From assembly GCF_014212315.1 (NCBI RefSeq), contig NZ_JACKXE010000001.1, forward strand, positions 434,001-498,000: 64,000 nt of DNA. Reading direction: 5' to 3'. Shown piece by piece: positions 26,116 to 34,373 of this stretch. The position numbers were made by a program, and so were the translations under genes. Below the pieces are notes generated by a model, which was given only the letters and a program-made list of their open reading frames with translations, did no database searches and was not told the DNA's origin. Source of the DNA: Nocardioides luti (GTDB lineage: Bacteria > Actinomycetota > Actinomycetes > Propionibacteriales > Nocardioidaceae). Every line of letters begins with the position of its first letter. The stretch's first letter is position 1.

Positions 26116-27132
26116 TCAGCTCCCTTCGCTCGAGTGGCCCGGGAAGACGTGGGCCGACGGGTCGATGGCCACGGCGGCGTTGTTGACCGCGGTCGCCGCC
26201 TCGCCGAACCCGACCGCGATCAGGCGCACCTTGCCGGCGTACTCCGTGATGTCGCCGGCGGCGAAGACCCGCTCCAGGCTGGTGCGCATGGCCGGGTTGA
26301 CCACGACGTGACGCTTCTCGACCTCGATCCCCCACTGCTGCAGCGGCCCGAGGTCGGCGATGAAGCCGAGCGCGGCGACCACGGCCTGCGCGGGCAGCGT
26401 GAGCTGCTCCCCGTCGGCGGTGACGTCGAGCGCCTCGACGTGGCCGTTGCCGCGGAAGGCGGTCACCTCGGCCTTGGTGACGATGCGGACCGACGAGGCG
26501 CGGACCTGCTCGACGGTGCGGGCGTGCGCGCGGAAGGCGTCGCGGCGGTGCACGAGCGTGACCGACCGCGCGACCGGCTCGAGGTGCAGGGCCCAGTCGA
26601 AGGCGCTGTCACCACCGCCGACGATGACGACGTCCTTGCCGGCGTACGGCGCGAAGCTCGGCACGAAGAACTCCAGCCCACGGCCCAGCCAGCCGTCACC
26701 GGCGGGCAGCGGCCGGGGGCTGAACTTGCCGATGCCGGCGGTGATCAGCACCGCGCCGGCGCTGATCTCCCGGCCGTCGTCGAGCCCGACCACGACCCGC
26801 TCGTCGCCGTCGGCGCTCGTCTCGTGCCGCAAAGTGGTGGCCGTGCGGTCCAGGAAGTACGCCGGGTCCGCGGTCGTCGCCTGCGCGACCAGGCCCTCGA
26901 CGAGGTCGCGCCCCTTGATGCTCGGGAAGCCGGCGACGTCCAGGATCTGCTTCTCGGGGTACATCGCCGTGATCTGGCCGCCGAGCTCCGGCAGCGAGTC
27001 GACGACGGCGACGCGGAGCCCGCGGAAGCCGGCGTAGTACGCCGCGAAGAGGCCGGTCGGGCCGGCGCCGATGATGAGCAGGTCGGTGTCCACGGGACGC
27101 GCGTCGGCGTCGTGGGAGCTGGGTGACGGCAC
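26116..27132 (-). CDS. ferredoxin-NADP reductase, thioredoxin-reductase-like (type 2)
   Basis: This 338-aa flavoprotein has the FAD motif LLIIGAGPTGLFAAYYAGFR, ELGGQITAMYPEKQILDVAG, the NADPH motif VVIVGGGDSAFDWALHLE and the C-terminal FAD motif VFAAGDITEYAGKVRLIAVG. There is no CxxC redox pair, which excludes thioredoxin reductase and matches YumC-type ferredoxin-NADP reductases. GTG 27132 follows GGAAGGA. It is the first gene of the operon under the KstR-type operator at 27181, and probably reduces the ferredoxin encoded at 25413. Confidence 0.85.
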   Translation of the reverse strand: MPSPSSHDADARPVDTDLLIIGAGPTGLFAAYYAGFRGLRVAVVDSLPELGGQITAMYPEKQILDVAGFPSIKGRDLVEGLVAQATTADPAYFLDRTATTLRHETSADGDERVVVGLDDGREISAGAVLITAGIGKFSPRPLPAGDGWLGRGLEFFVPSFAPYAGKDVVIVGGGDSAFDWALHLEPVARSVTLVHRRDAFRAHARTVEQVRASSVRIVTKAEVTAFRGNGHVEALDVTADGEQLTLPAQAVVAALGFIADLGPLQQWGIEVEKRHVVVNPAMRTSLERVFAAGDITEYAGKVRLIAVGFGEAATAVNNAAVAIDPSAHVFPGHSSEGS

Positions 27133-27180
27133 GACGGCGATCCTTCCCCTCCCGGGCGCGGACCCACAAGGGGCACAGAC

Positions 27181-27194
27181 TGGAACGTGTTCTA
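27181..27194. promoter_or_regulatory. KstR-type operator of the redox operon
   Basis: TGGAACGTGTTCTA matches TNNAACNNGTTNNA and lies 48 bp upstream of the reductase start, in the gap downstream of the mce4 operon. Confidence 0.85.
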
Positions 27195-27246
27195 GTTCGA
27201 CGAACCTAGTCGGGCCACGGACGGGTGTCCAGCACCGCGCGGCCGG

Positions 27247-27972
27247 TCAGTTCGTGTCGATGCCCGCGACCAGCCAGCCGCCGGAGGTGTGCACCATCGT
27301 CATCTTGACGCGGTACTGCGACACCGAGGTGTCCTTGCCGTCCCGGGTGGTCGCCTGGTTGACGAAGATCAGCGCCTCGACCCGCTCCGACGACGCGCTC
27401 ATCACGCCGGCCGCGACGACCTGCGACTGCACCTCGGTCTTCGCCGCGACGAAGGCGTCCTTGATCTGCTCCGCGGTCTGGCGGTACTCCGCCGCGAAGG
27501 CGTCCGTCATCCGGCTGGTCGCGTCGTCGACCTGGGCGTCGTAGTCCTTGTACGACGTCGAGAGGATCTTCCCGACGTCCTGCGACGCGGTGTCGACCGC
27601 GGTCCGGTGCGCCATCTCGCCGGTGACCACCGGTCGCCCGGCGGAGACCACCGGCTCGGAGCGGCCCCAGACGTAGTACGCCTCCGCCCCCGCGACGCCG
27701 AGCAGCAGCACCAGCGCGACGACCAGCGCGATGGTGGTCCGTGCGCCGGACGTGCGCGGCTCCTCGTCGTCGGTCGGCGTCTGCAGATGCGCCGACTCGG
27801 CGGGCTCGGCGGGCTTCGGCGTCTGCAGACGCGCCGACTCGGGGGGCTCCGGCGTCTGCAGATGCGCCGACTCGGCGGGCTCGGGGACGCCCGAGGCGAC
27901 GCGGCGCGGACGGGCGGTGGGGTTGCGGGAGCCGACGACGGGCTTGCGCGGCGGGCGGGGGGTCGAGGCCAT
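27247..27972 (-). CDS. Mce-associated membrane protein with repeat-encoded cytoplasmic region
   Basis: The 241-aa protein has a basic, proline-rich cytoplasmic N-terminus, one transmembrane helix (TIALVVALVLLLGVAGAEAY) and an extracytoplasmic domain ending HTSGGWLVAGIDTN, typical of Mce-associated (Mas) proteins that stabilise Mce complexes. The N-terminal region contains three copies of an ESAHLQTP unit (PAESAHLQTP, PPESARLQTP, PAESAHLQTP) encoded by a palindromic DNA repeat. ATG 27972 lies 5 nt after the stop of the preceding Mas gene. It is the last gene of the mce4 operon. Confidence 0.85.
   Translation of the reverse strand: MASTPRPPRKPVVGSRNPTARPRRVASGVPEPAESAHLQTPEPPESARLQTPKPAEPAESAHLQTPTDDEEPRTSGARTTIALVVALVLLLGVAGAEAYYVWGRSEPVVSAGRPVVTGEMAHRTAVDTASQDVGKILSTSYKDYDAQVDDATSRMTDAFAAEYRQTAEQIKDAFVAAKTEVQSQVVAAGVMSASSERVEALIFVNQATTRDGKDTSVSQYRVKMTMVHTSGGWLVAGIDTN
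27776..27883. repeat. three in-frame palindromic repeats inside the Mce-associated gene
   Basis: Units of 33 bp start at 27776, 27818 and 27851: GGCGTCTGCAGATGCGCCGA, then CTCGG and a variable end. The core CGGCGTCTGCAGATGCGCCG is self-complementary except for one base pair. Units two and three are directly tandem (11 codons). The sequence is unrelated to the other repeat family. Confidence 0.85.
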
Positions 27973-27977
27973 CGCGA

Positions 27978-28496
27978 TCAGCCCACGAACTGGAGGTGGT
28001 TGGTGAGCCAGCGGCCGTCCTCGAGGACGAGGTCGAGCTGGAGGCGGAAGTTCCGCGCGACCGGCTTGCCGCCGGTCTGGTTGTTGGCGACGGTGCCCGA
28101 GGTCGCGGCGATCACCGTCGCGCTGTCGGCGTCGACGTCGACGACCCCGGCCCAGACGACGTCGCCGTCCATCACCGACTTGTTCTCGGTCAGCACCTGG
28201 GTGACGCCCTTGCTGGAGGAGTCGTACTGCTTGCGGAAGCTGCCGGTCGCCCCGGCGGCGACCTTGTCGATGCTGGCCTGGGCGTCGTCGTAGCGGATGT
28301 TGATGAACGCCTCGGCCTCGGTCGTCGCCGCGGCGAGCACGTCGCCGTAGCGGTCCTGGTCGGTCGCGGCGCTCGCCCGGGTGTCGTGGGTGCGGTAGAC
28401 GAGGAAGCCGCCGAAGACGCAGGCGCACGCGACGAGCAGCGTGACCGCGTAGAGCGCGAGGTTGAGCCCGCGGCGCGGTCGGGGAGCAGCGGTCAC
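27978..28496 (-). CDS. Mce-associated membrane protein
   Basis: At 172 aa, with start GTG 28496 overlapping the mce4F stop as GTGA; a longer in-frame start at 28532 is less likely. The layout is a short basic cytoplasmic tail (TAAPRPRRGLN), one transmembrane helix (LALYAVTLLVACACVFGGFL) and an extracytoplasmic domain: TTEAEAFINIRYDDAQASID, SFRKQYDSSSKGV and DGRWLTNHLQFVG. This matches the Mas family that follows mceF in actinobacterial mce operons. It probably helps assemble or stabilise the Mce4 importer. No catalytic motif is visible. Confidence 0.85.
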   Translation of the reverse strand: MTAAPRPRRGLNLALYAVTLLVACACVFGGFLVYRTHDTRASAATDQDRYGDVLAAATTEAEAFINIRYDDAQASIDKVAAGATGSFRKQYDSSSKGVTQVLTENKSVMDGDVVWAGVVDVDADSATVIAATSGTVANNQTGGKPVARNFRLQLDLVLEDGRWLTNHLQFVG

Positions 28497-29764
28497 GGGC
28501 TGGCCACCGGGCCCACCAGGAGCCATTTCCACGAGTCTCCTCCGAGGATCGACAGGTTGCCCTGGTCCTGGAAGCGCACCGGGTCACCGTTCTGGTCGAC
28601 GGCGCCGTCCACGACGCCCGTCGTGGGATCGTACGAGCCCGTGTAGGAGCGGGGCGGAGAGGGGTTGCCGCTGCCGCCGGGGGCGTACTTCCCACCGCGC
28701 ATGTTGTACGGCGAGGGGCTGGTGCACCGGGCGGGGAAGATCGGCCCGTCGCTGAGCTGGTCGCCGCGGCGCCACTGGCTCTTGGGCTTGTAGCCCTCGG
28801 TGCACGGCTGGACCTTGTTGGCGAACTGCAGGTTCACCCGGCCGTAGCCGTCCGGCGGCGTGCCCGTGAAGCCGCTGGAGATCGTGCGCGGGAAGGTCAC
28901 CAGCAGCTGCTCGATGCCCGACAGGTGCGAGACCACGACCTGGTTGATGCTCACCGCGTTGCCCAGCAGCACCGGCAGCGTGGGCTCGAGGTCCTGGAGG
29001 AGCGCGTCCACCTCGCGGGCCGCCCCGGGCGTCTCCTGCAGGACGGTCCGCAGGTCCCCGTCGCTCTCGCGCAGCGAGTCGGTGAGCAGCTTGAGGTCGT
29101 GGGAGAACGAGCGGATGTTCTCGCCGTTGTCGCGCTGGGTCTTCAGGACCGTCATGCCGTTGTCGAGCAGGCTGATCGTCTCGTCCTCGTGCGCGGAGGC
29201 CTCGTCGATGAACTTCCCGCCGTCGTCGATGAGGTGCTGCAGCGGCCGGCCGGTGTCGTCGAAGAACAGCCCCAGCTCGTGCACGGTCACCTGCAGCGCC
29301 TTCTTGTCGACCGAGCTGACGAACTGGTCGAGCTCGACGAGCAGGTCGGCCTCGTCGACCGGCAGCGACTTCGCGCTGCCGGCGATCGTGCTGCCGTTCT
29401 CGGCGTACGGCCCCTGGTCGTCGGGCGGCTCGAAGTCGAGGTACTGCTCCCCCACCGCCGACAGGTTGTGGACGTACATCGGCGAGTCCATCGGCAGCTT
29501 CGTGCCGTCCTTGAGCGCCAGGTCGAGCCGGACGCCGTCGTCGTCGACGTGCATCGCAGAGACCTTGCCGATCTTGTAGCCGCGGTAGGTCACCTCGCTG
29601 CCCTCGAAGAGCCCGCCGCTCGTGGGCAGGGTCGCGTGGATGGTGATGCCGCGGCCGAGGACGCGGTCGACGAAGCCGAGGTAGGACGCCGTGACGTAGA
29701 CGATGCCCACGGCGCTCAGCACGAGGAACGCCGCGATCCGGATCCGGACGCCGGTGGTCATCAT
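28493..29764 (-). CDS. mce4F: Mce4F substrate-binding protein of the steroid importer
   Basis: The 423-aa protein has one N-terminal membrane anchor (IRIAAFLVLSAVGIVYVTAS), the MlaD/Mce domain (SGGLFEGSEVTYRGYKIGKV, NLSAVGEQYLDFEPP) and a long helical region, then a Pro/Gly-rich C-terminus. Position six in the operon matches mceF. Mce proteins form a hexameric tube carrying lipids from the envelope to the YrbE permease. The ATG overlaps the mce4E stop as ATGA. Assignment to the mce4 (steroid) class comes from the KstR-type operator and gene neighbourhood. Confidence 0.88.
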   Translation of the reverse strand: MMTTGVRIRIAAFLVLSAVGIVYVTASYLGFVDRVLGRGITIHATLPTSGGLFEGSEVTYRGYKIGKVSAMHVDDDGVRLDLALKDGTKLPMDSPMYVHNLSAVGEQYLDFEPPDDQGPYAENGSTIAGSAKSLPVDEADLLVELDQFVSSVDKKALQVTVHELGLFFDDTGRPLQHLIDDGGKFIDEASAHEDETISLLDNGMTVLKTQRDNGENIRSFSHDLKLLTDSLRESDGDLRTVLQETPGAAREVDALLQDLEPTLPVLLGNAVSINQVVVSHLSGIEQLLVTFPRTISSGFTGTPPDGYGRVNLQFANKVQPCTEGYKPKSQWRRGDQLSDGPIFPARCTSPSPYNMRGGKYAPGGSGNPSPPRSYTGSYDPTTGVVDGAVDQNGDPVRFQDQGNLSILGGDSWKWLLVGPVASP

Positions 29765-31092
29765 GACGTGCCTCCGTAGATCGCGGACGGGGCGTACGTC
29801 GGGGACGGCTCACCGCTCGCGAACATCGCGCCCAGGCCGGTGGCCCCCGTGACTCCCGGCAGCCCCGGGATCTCCGGCAGCCCGGGTCCGTCGGGCACCT
29901 GGTTGACGACCTGGCAGACCTCGTTGTCCTTGTTCTTGTCCTTCTTGCAGGCCTTCTTGAGCTTCTTGTACGAGTCGGCGTCCTTGAGCACCTTGGCGCA
30001 CGCCTTGGAGCTGATGTCGCCGCTCTGCAGGCACTTCTGCACGTCGCTGAGGACCTGGCCCGGGTCGGGCGGCTCGACCGGCGGGATCGGCAGGCCGGGG
30101 TCGTCCGGGATCGGCACGAAGTCGGAGAGGTTGATGCCGGCGCGGATGTAGGCGTTGGCGTAGTCGCCCTTGACGACGTTCGCGGCCTCCTTGGGGAACG
30201 GGAAGCTGATCGCCATGTCCAGGCCGGGGGCCAGGCTGTCGCCCGCGTCGCTGAGCTTGCTGAGCACCGGGCGCAGCTCGGCGAGCGTCTTGATCAGGTC
30301 GTCCTTGCTGGCGCCGATCACCCGGGTGCCGACGACGCCGAGGTTGTCGAGCGCCTTGAGCATCCCGATCAGCTCGTCGTGCTGGTCGTCGAGCACCGAC
30401 ACGGCCGGCCCGATGACGTCGAGCGCCTCGCCGATGGTCCCCCGCTCCTCGTTGAGGGTCGCGGTCAGGTTGTTCATCGACTCGAGCGCCGAGATGATGT
30501 CGGCCTTCTGGGCGTCCAGGGTGCCGATGACGTCCTCGAGCGAGCCGAGCAGGTGCTTGAGCCGGCCGGTCCGGCCGTCCATCACCTTGTTGAGCTCCTC
30601 GGTGATCGTGCCGAGCTGGCCGACGCCGCCGCCGCTGAGCAGGAACGACAGCGCGCCCAGGACCTCCTCGACCTCGGGGTTCCGGCCGGTCGCGGACAGC
30701 GGGATGTTGTCGTTCGCCCCGAGGCGGCCCTTGGGCTCCTCGTCGGCCGGCGGCTCGAGGGCGACGTACTTCTCGCCCAGCAGGCTGACCTGGCGGATGT
30801 CGGCGATCGCGTTGTCCGGGAGGACCACGTCCTTGCGGACCCGCATGGTGATCTTGGCGTGCCAGCCGACCCGCTCGATGTCGGTGACCTCGCCGACGGT
30901 CACGTCGTCCACCATCACCGGCGACTTCGGCACCACGTTGAGGATGTCGGCGAACTCCGCCGTGACGACGTAGGAGTCGCCGTCGCTCACGGGACCGCCG
31001 GGCAGTGGCAGGTCGTAGGCGCCGTCGAACTTGCAGCCCGTCGCCAGCAGCGCCAGCGTGGCCGCGAGCACGGTCCAGCGCGCCGCCCTCAC
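29761..31092 (-). CDS. mce4E: Mce4E lipoprotein of the steroid importer
   Basis: A 443-aa Mce protein with a lipoprotein signal: VRAARWTVLAATLALLATGC, lipobox LATGC, as in MceE (LprN class). The Mce domain follows (VVTAEFADILNVVPKSPVMV, VSLLGEKYVALEPP), then helices and a C-terminal proline-rich tail with four Cys (QKCLQS, KACAKV, KACKKD, EVCQVV) that may form disulfides. GTG 31092 overlaps the mce4D stop as GTGA. Confidence 0.9.
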   Translation of the reverse strand: MRAARWTVLAATLALLATGCKFDGAYDLPLPGGPVSDGDSYVVTAEFADILNVVPKSPVMVDDVTVGEVTDIERVGWHAKITMRVRKDVVLPDNAIADIRQVSLLGEKYVALEPPADEEPKGRLGANDNIPLSATGRNPEVEEVLGALSFLLSGGGVGQLGTITEELNKVMDGRTGRLKHLLGSLEDVIGTLDAQKADIISALESMNNLTATLNEERGTIGEALDVIGPAVSVLDDQHDELIGMLKALDNLGVVGTRVIGASKDDLIKTLAELRPVLSKLSDAGDSLAPGLDMAISFPFPKEAANVVKGDYANAYIRAGINLSDFVPIPDDPGLPIPPVEPPDPGQVLSDVQKCLQSGDISSKACAKVLKDADSYKKLKKACKKDKNKDNEVCQVVNQVPDGPGLPEIPGLPGVTGATGLGAMFASGEPSPTYAPSAIYGGTS

Positions 31093-32318
31093 GAGCCACC
31101 GCCCATGAGCTCGCTCAGACCGGCCGCACTGTCGTCGGCGTACTGCCCCTGCGCCCGGTCCGAGGAGCCGAGCACGTCGCCGACGCTCGGCATGCTGTTC
31201 TTCGGCAGCTTCAGCCCGCCGCCGCCGGTCTGGTTGCCGTCGCCGGGACTGGTCTGCTCCTCGGCCGGCTCGATCTGCTTGAAGATCTGGCAGGCCAGGT
31301 CCTTGCTGGCCTTCGGCAGGCCGGACTGCTGGACGATCGAGCACAGGAAGCCGTCGAGGTCGCCGAAGGTGCCGTTCACGCCGATCCGCGAGCCGATCGA
31401 CCCCGACTTGTTGTTGAAGGCGATCGCGAGGTTGCCCAGCGCGAGCGGCGCGACCTGCAGGGCGTCGTCGATGCTGCCCTTCTCGGAGTTGATGTTCTTC
31501 ATCACCCGGGTGAACTTCTCCAGGTCGGTGACCAGCGCGCCGCGGTTGTCGTGGACGAAGGTGCGCACGGTGCCGACGGCGTCCGCGACGGCCGCCAGCG
31601 CCTGCCGGAGCTCGACCCGCTCCCCCGCCAGCTGCGACGAGACGCCGCTGAGGTCCTTGATGAAGGCGCGCACCAGCTTGTCGTTGGTGCCGAGCACCTG
31701 GGAGAACTTCGCGAGCTGGGTGACGGTCGCGAAGAGGTCGCCGCTCCCCTGGCCGAACGTCGTGGCCGCCTCGGAGAGGTTCCGGATCATGTCGTTGCCG
31801 AGCTGGCCCTCGCCCTCGAGGTTCTTCGCACCGGCCCGGAGCAGGTGGTTGAGCGTGCCGTCCTTGTTGACGCCGTTCGGGCCCAGCGCCTCGGACAGGT
31901 CGCGGAGGCTGGCGTAGATCCGGTCCAGCTCGACGGGGACGCCGGTGTCGGGCAGCGCGATGTCGGCGCCGTCCGCCATCACGGTCCCCTTCGTGTACGC
32001 CGGGGTGAGCTGGACGAACCGGTCGGCGACGAGCGTCGGGGTGACGATCACGGCCTTGGCGTCGTCGGGGACCTTGTACTTCGCGTCGTAGGTCATCTCG
32101 ACGCGCACCGAGTTGCCCTCGGGGATCACCGCGGTCACCCGGCCCACGTTGACGCCCAGGATGCGCACGTCGGTGCCCTTGTAGACGCTGACCGCCCGCG
32201 GGAAGTGGGCGGTGACCGTCTTCTCCTCGCTGGGCGTGCGCACCAGGAAGAAGGTGGCCGCGAGGAGGGCGACGGCCACGGCCACCACCACGACCCGGAG
32301 GTTGAAGGACTTCGTCAT
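31089..32318 (-). CDS. mce4D: Mce4D substrate-binding protein of the steroid importer
   Basis: The 409-aa protein has an N-terminal membrane anchor (VVVVAVAVALLAATFFLV), the Mce domain (VYKGTDVRILGVNVGRVTAV, DRFVQLTPAYTKGTVMADGA), a long coiled-coil-like helical region and a Gly/Ser/Pro C-terminal tail with two Cys (FLCSIV, DLACQIF). It is the fourth mce gene, so mceD. Start ATG 32318 is 7 nt after the mce4C stop. Confidence 0.88.
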   Translation of the reverse strand: MTKSFNLRVVVVAVAVALLAATFFLVRTPSEEKTVTAHFPRAVSVYKGTDVRILGVNVGRVTAVIPEGNSVRVEMTYDAKYKVPDDAKAVIVTPTLVADRFVQLTPAYTKGTVMADGADIALPDTGVPVELDRIYASLRDLSEALGPNGVNKDGTLNHLLRAGAKNLEGEGQLGNDMIRNLSEAATTFGQGSGDLFATVTQLAKFSQVLGTNDKLVRAFIKDLSGVSSQLAGERVELRQALAAVADAVGTVRTFVHDNRGALVTDLEKFTRVMKNINSEKGSIDDALQVAPLALGNLAIAFNNKSGSIGSRIGVNGTFGDLDGFLCSIVQQSGLPKASKDLACQIFKQIEPAEEQTSPGDGNQTGGGGLKLPKNSMPSVGDVLGSSDRAQGQYADDSAAGLSELMGGGS

Positions 32319-32325
32319 CGTCGCC

Positions 32326-33306
32326 TCACCCCTCGTCCGGGACGAACTCGCCGGTCGGGATCGCGGCGAGGTTGACGACGTAGGCGTCGAACCACGGGCC
32401 GGTGCCGATGATGTTGCCCAGGATCGAGGCGTAGGGGCCGACGGCGGCGAGCGTCGCCTTCAGCTGCTTCTCCTTGTCGTTGAGCAGGTCGAGCAGGTCG
32501 TCGACCTCGGCGAGCGCCGGGGCGATCTGGGCCTTGTTGTCCGTGGCGACGCCGCGGAGCTGGACCGCGAGGATCCGGGCGTTCACGAGCAGCCGGTGGA
32601 TGGCGGCCTTGCGACGGCGTACCTCCTGGAAGACGAGGTCGCTGTTCTTCATCAGGTCGACGATGTCCTCGCTGCGGTCCGCCAGCACCTTCGTGACGCC
32701 CTTGGAGCTCTTCAGCAGCGCCTGGATCTGCGCGTCGCGGGAGGCCACGGTGCGCGAGAGCCGCGAGATGCCCTCGAAGCTGTCGTGGATCTGCGGCCCG
32801 GCCGCGTTGACGGTGCCGGAGACGACGTCGAGGGCCTTCTCGAGCTGGTCGGTGTCGATCCGCTCGGTGGTCGTGGTGAGGTCGCCGAAGACGCCGACGA
32901 TGTCGTACGCCGACTCGGTGCGGTCGAGCGGGATCACGTCGTCCTGGCCGAGCTGGCCGGGCCCGGCGGGCGTCAGGTTGAGGAACTTCTCGCCCAGCAG
33001 GTTGAGCACCTCGACCGACGCCTTGCTGTCCGTGCCGAACTCGACACCGCGGTCCACCTCGAAGGTGACCAGCACCTTGTTGCTGTTCTCGAGGCTGACG
33101 TCCTGGACGCGGCCGACCCGGATCCCGCCGACCTGCACCATGTTGCCCTTGTGCAGTCCGGAGGCGTCGGCGAACTCCGCCTGGTAGCTGTCGCCGCCGA
33201 ACCCGGGGAACTTCGACAGGTTGAAGGCCGCCGCCATCACCAGCAGCATCACCACGACGGTGATCGCGCCGAGGCGGAGGACGCGGGCCTCCGAGCGCCG
33301 GCTCAC
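32326..33306 (-). CDS. mce4C: Mce4C substrate-binding protein of the steroid importer
   Basis: At 326 aa this is the shortest Mce protein here, lacking the proline-rich C-terminal extension of MceA, E and F. It has the membrane anchor LGAITVVVMLLVMAAAFNL, the Mce domain (ASGLHKGNMVQVGGIRVGRV, NLLGEKFLNLTPAGPG) and helices to the C-terminus. GTG 33306 overlaps the mce4B stop as GTGA; the much longer open frame upstream is antisense-like bias and not used. Confidence 0.88.
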   Translation of the reverse strand: MSRRSEARVLRLGAITVVVMLLVMAAAFNLSKFPGFGGDSYQAEFADASGLHKGNMVQVGGIRVGRVQDVSLENSNKVLVTFEVDRGVEFGTDSKASVEVLNLLGEKFLNLTPAGPGQLGQDDVIPLDRTESAYDIVGVFGDLTTTTERIDTDQLEKALDVVSGTVNAAGPQIHDSFEGISRLSRTVASRDAQIQALLKSSKGVTKVLADRSEDIVDLMKNSDLVFQEVRRRKAAIHRLLVNARILAVQLRGVATDNKAQIAPALAEVDDLLDLLNDKEKQLKATLAAVGPYASILGNIIGTGPWFDAYVVNLAAIPTGEFVPDEG

Positions 33307-34373
33307 GACTGGCACCTCGCAGCCGTGGAGTTGAACGACAGGTGGTTGAGGTCGTGCCGCAGCTGCTTGATCCCGGGGATGCCCTGCAGGATCGGGATGG
33401 TGATCTTCCCCTGGAAGCCGCAGAGGTAGTAGTTGTACCAAGACCCGTAGGTGCCGGTCCGGGTCTGGTCGGTCATCGACTCGGGCAGCCGGTCGAGCAG
33501 CGCGGTGAGCACCTCGGTGTTCTTCGGCTTGTTCAGCAGGGCGGCCAGCCGGCGGAGCTCGGCGACGTCCGCCTTGACCAGCGGGCGGCCCTCCTTCAGC
33601 AGGTCGGCGACGACGGCCGTGAGCTGCGAGACGTTGTCGAGCGACGAGCCGATCGTGGAGCGGTCGCGGGCCAGGTCGGTCATCCAGCCCTTGAGCTCGA
33701 GGACCAGCCGGTTCAGCTGCTCGTGGTGCTGGTCGACGGTCGAGAGGGTCTGGCCGAGGTTGTCGATCACCTCGCCGATCAGCTGGTCGCGGTCGGCGAG
33801 CGTGTTGGTGAGCGACGCGGTCTTCTGCAGCAGGCCCTCGATGGTGCCGCCCTCGCCCTGCAGCACCTGGACGAGGTTCATGCTGAGGTCGTTGACCTGC
33901 TTCGGGTTCAGCGCCTGGAAGAGCGGCTGGAAGCCGTTGAAGAGCACGGTGAGGTCGAGCGCCGGCTGCGTGTGGTCGACCGGGATCGTGGCGTCGGGCT
34001 CCAGCGGCTCCGCGCCGGAGTCGGCGCCCTCCTCGAGCCCGAGGTAGCGGTCGCCCACGAGGTTGAGGAAGCGGATCTCGGCGCGCGAGGCGGTGGTCAG
34101 CTGGACCTCGTCCTTGACCCGGAAGGTCACCAGCGCCTCGTTGCGCTCGTAGTGCTCGACCTTGCGGACCTCGCCGACGCTGACGCCGGCGATCCGGACG
34201 TCGTCGCCCTTCTCGAGCATCGAGGCGCTCGTGAAGACGGCCTTGAACTCGTGCGCCCCGCCGAAGCCGATGTTGCCCATGATCGCGGCGAGCAGGCCGG
34301 TCACCAGGATCGAGACGACCGTGAAGATGCCGAGCTTGATCCCGGCGGCGATGGTGACGCTGTTGCGGCTCAC
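33303..34373 (-). CDS. mce4B: Mce4B substrate-binding protein of the steroid importer
   Basis: The 356-aa protein has the anchor IKLGIFTVVSILVTGLLAAI, the Mce domain (SMLEKGDDVRIAGVSVGEVR, FLNLVGDRYLGLEEG), a helical needle region and a C-terminal segment with two Cys (YYLCGFQ, AARCQS) as in MceB. GTG 34373 overlaps the mce4A stop as GTGA, which fixes the start against a longer in-frame extension. Confidence 0.88.
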   Translation of the reverse strand: MSRNSVTIAAGIKLGIFTVVSILVTGLLAAIMGNIGFGGAHEFKAVFTSASMLEKGDDVRIAGVSVGEVRKVEHYERNEALVTFRVKDEVQLTTASRAEIRFLNLVGDRYLGLEEGADSGAEPLEPDATIPVDHTQPALDLTVLFNGFQPLFQALNPKQVNDLSMNLVQVLQGEGGTIEGLLQKTASLTNTLADRDQLIGEVIDNLGQTLSTVDQHHEQLNRLVLELKGWMTDLARDRSTIGSSLDNVSQLTAVVADLLKEGRPLVKADVAELRRLAALLNKPKNTEVLTALLDRLPESMTDQTRTGTYGSWYNYYLCGFQGKITIPILQGIPGIKQLRHDLNHLSFNSTAARCQS

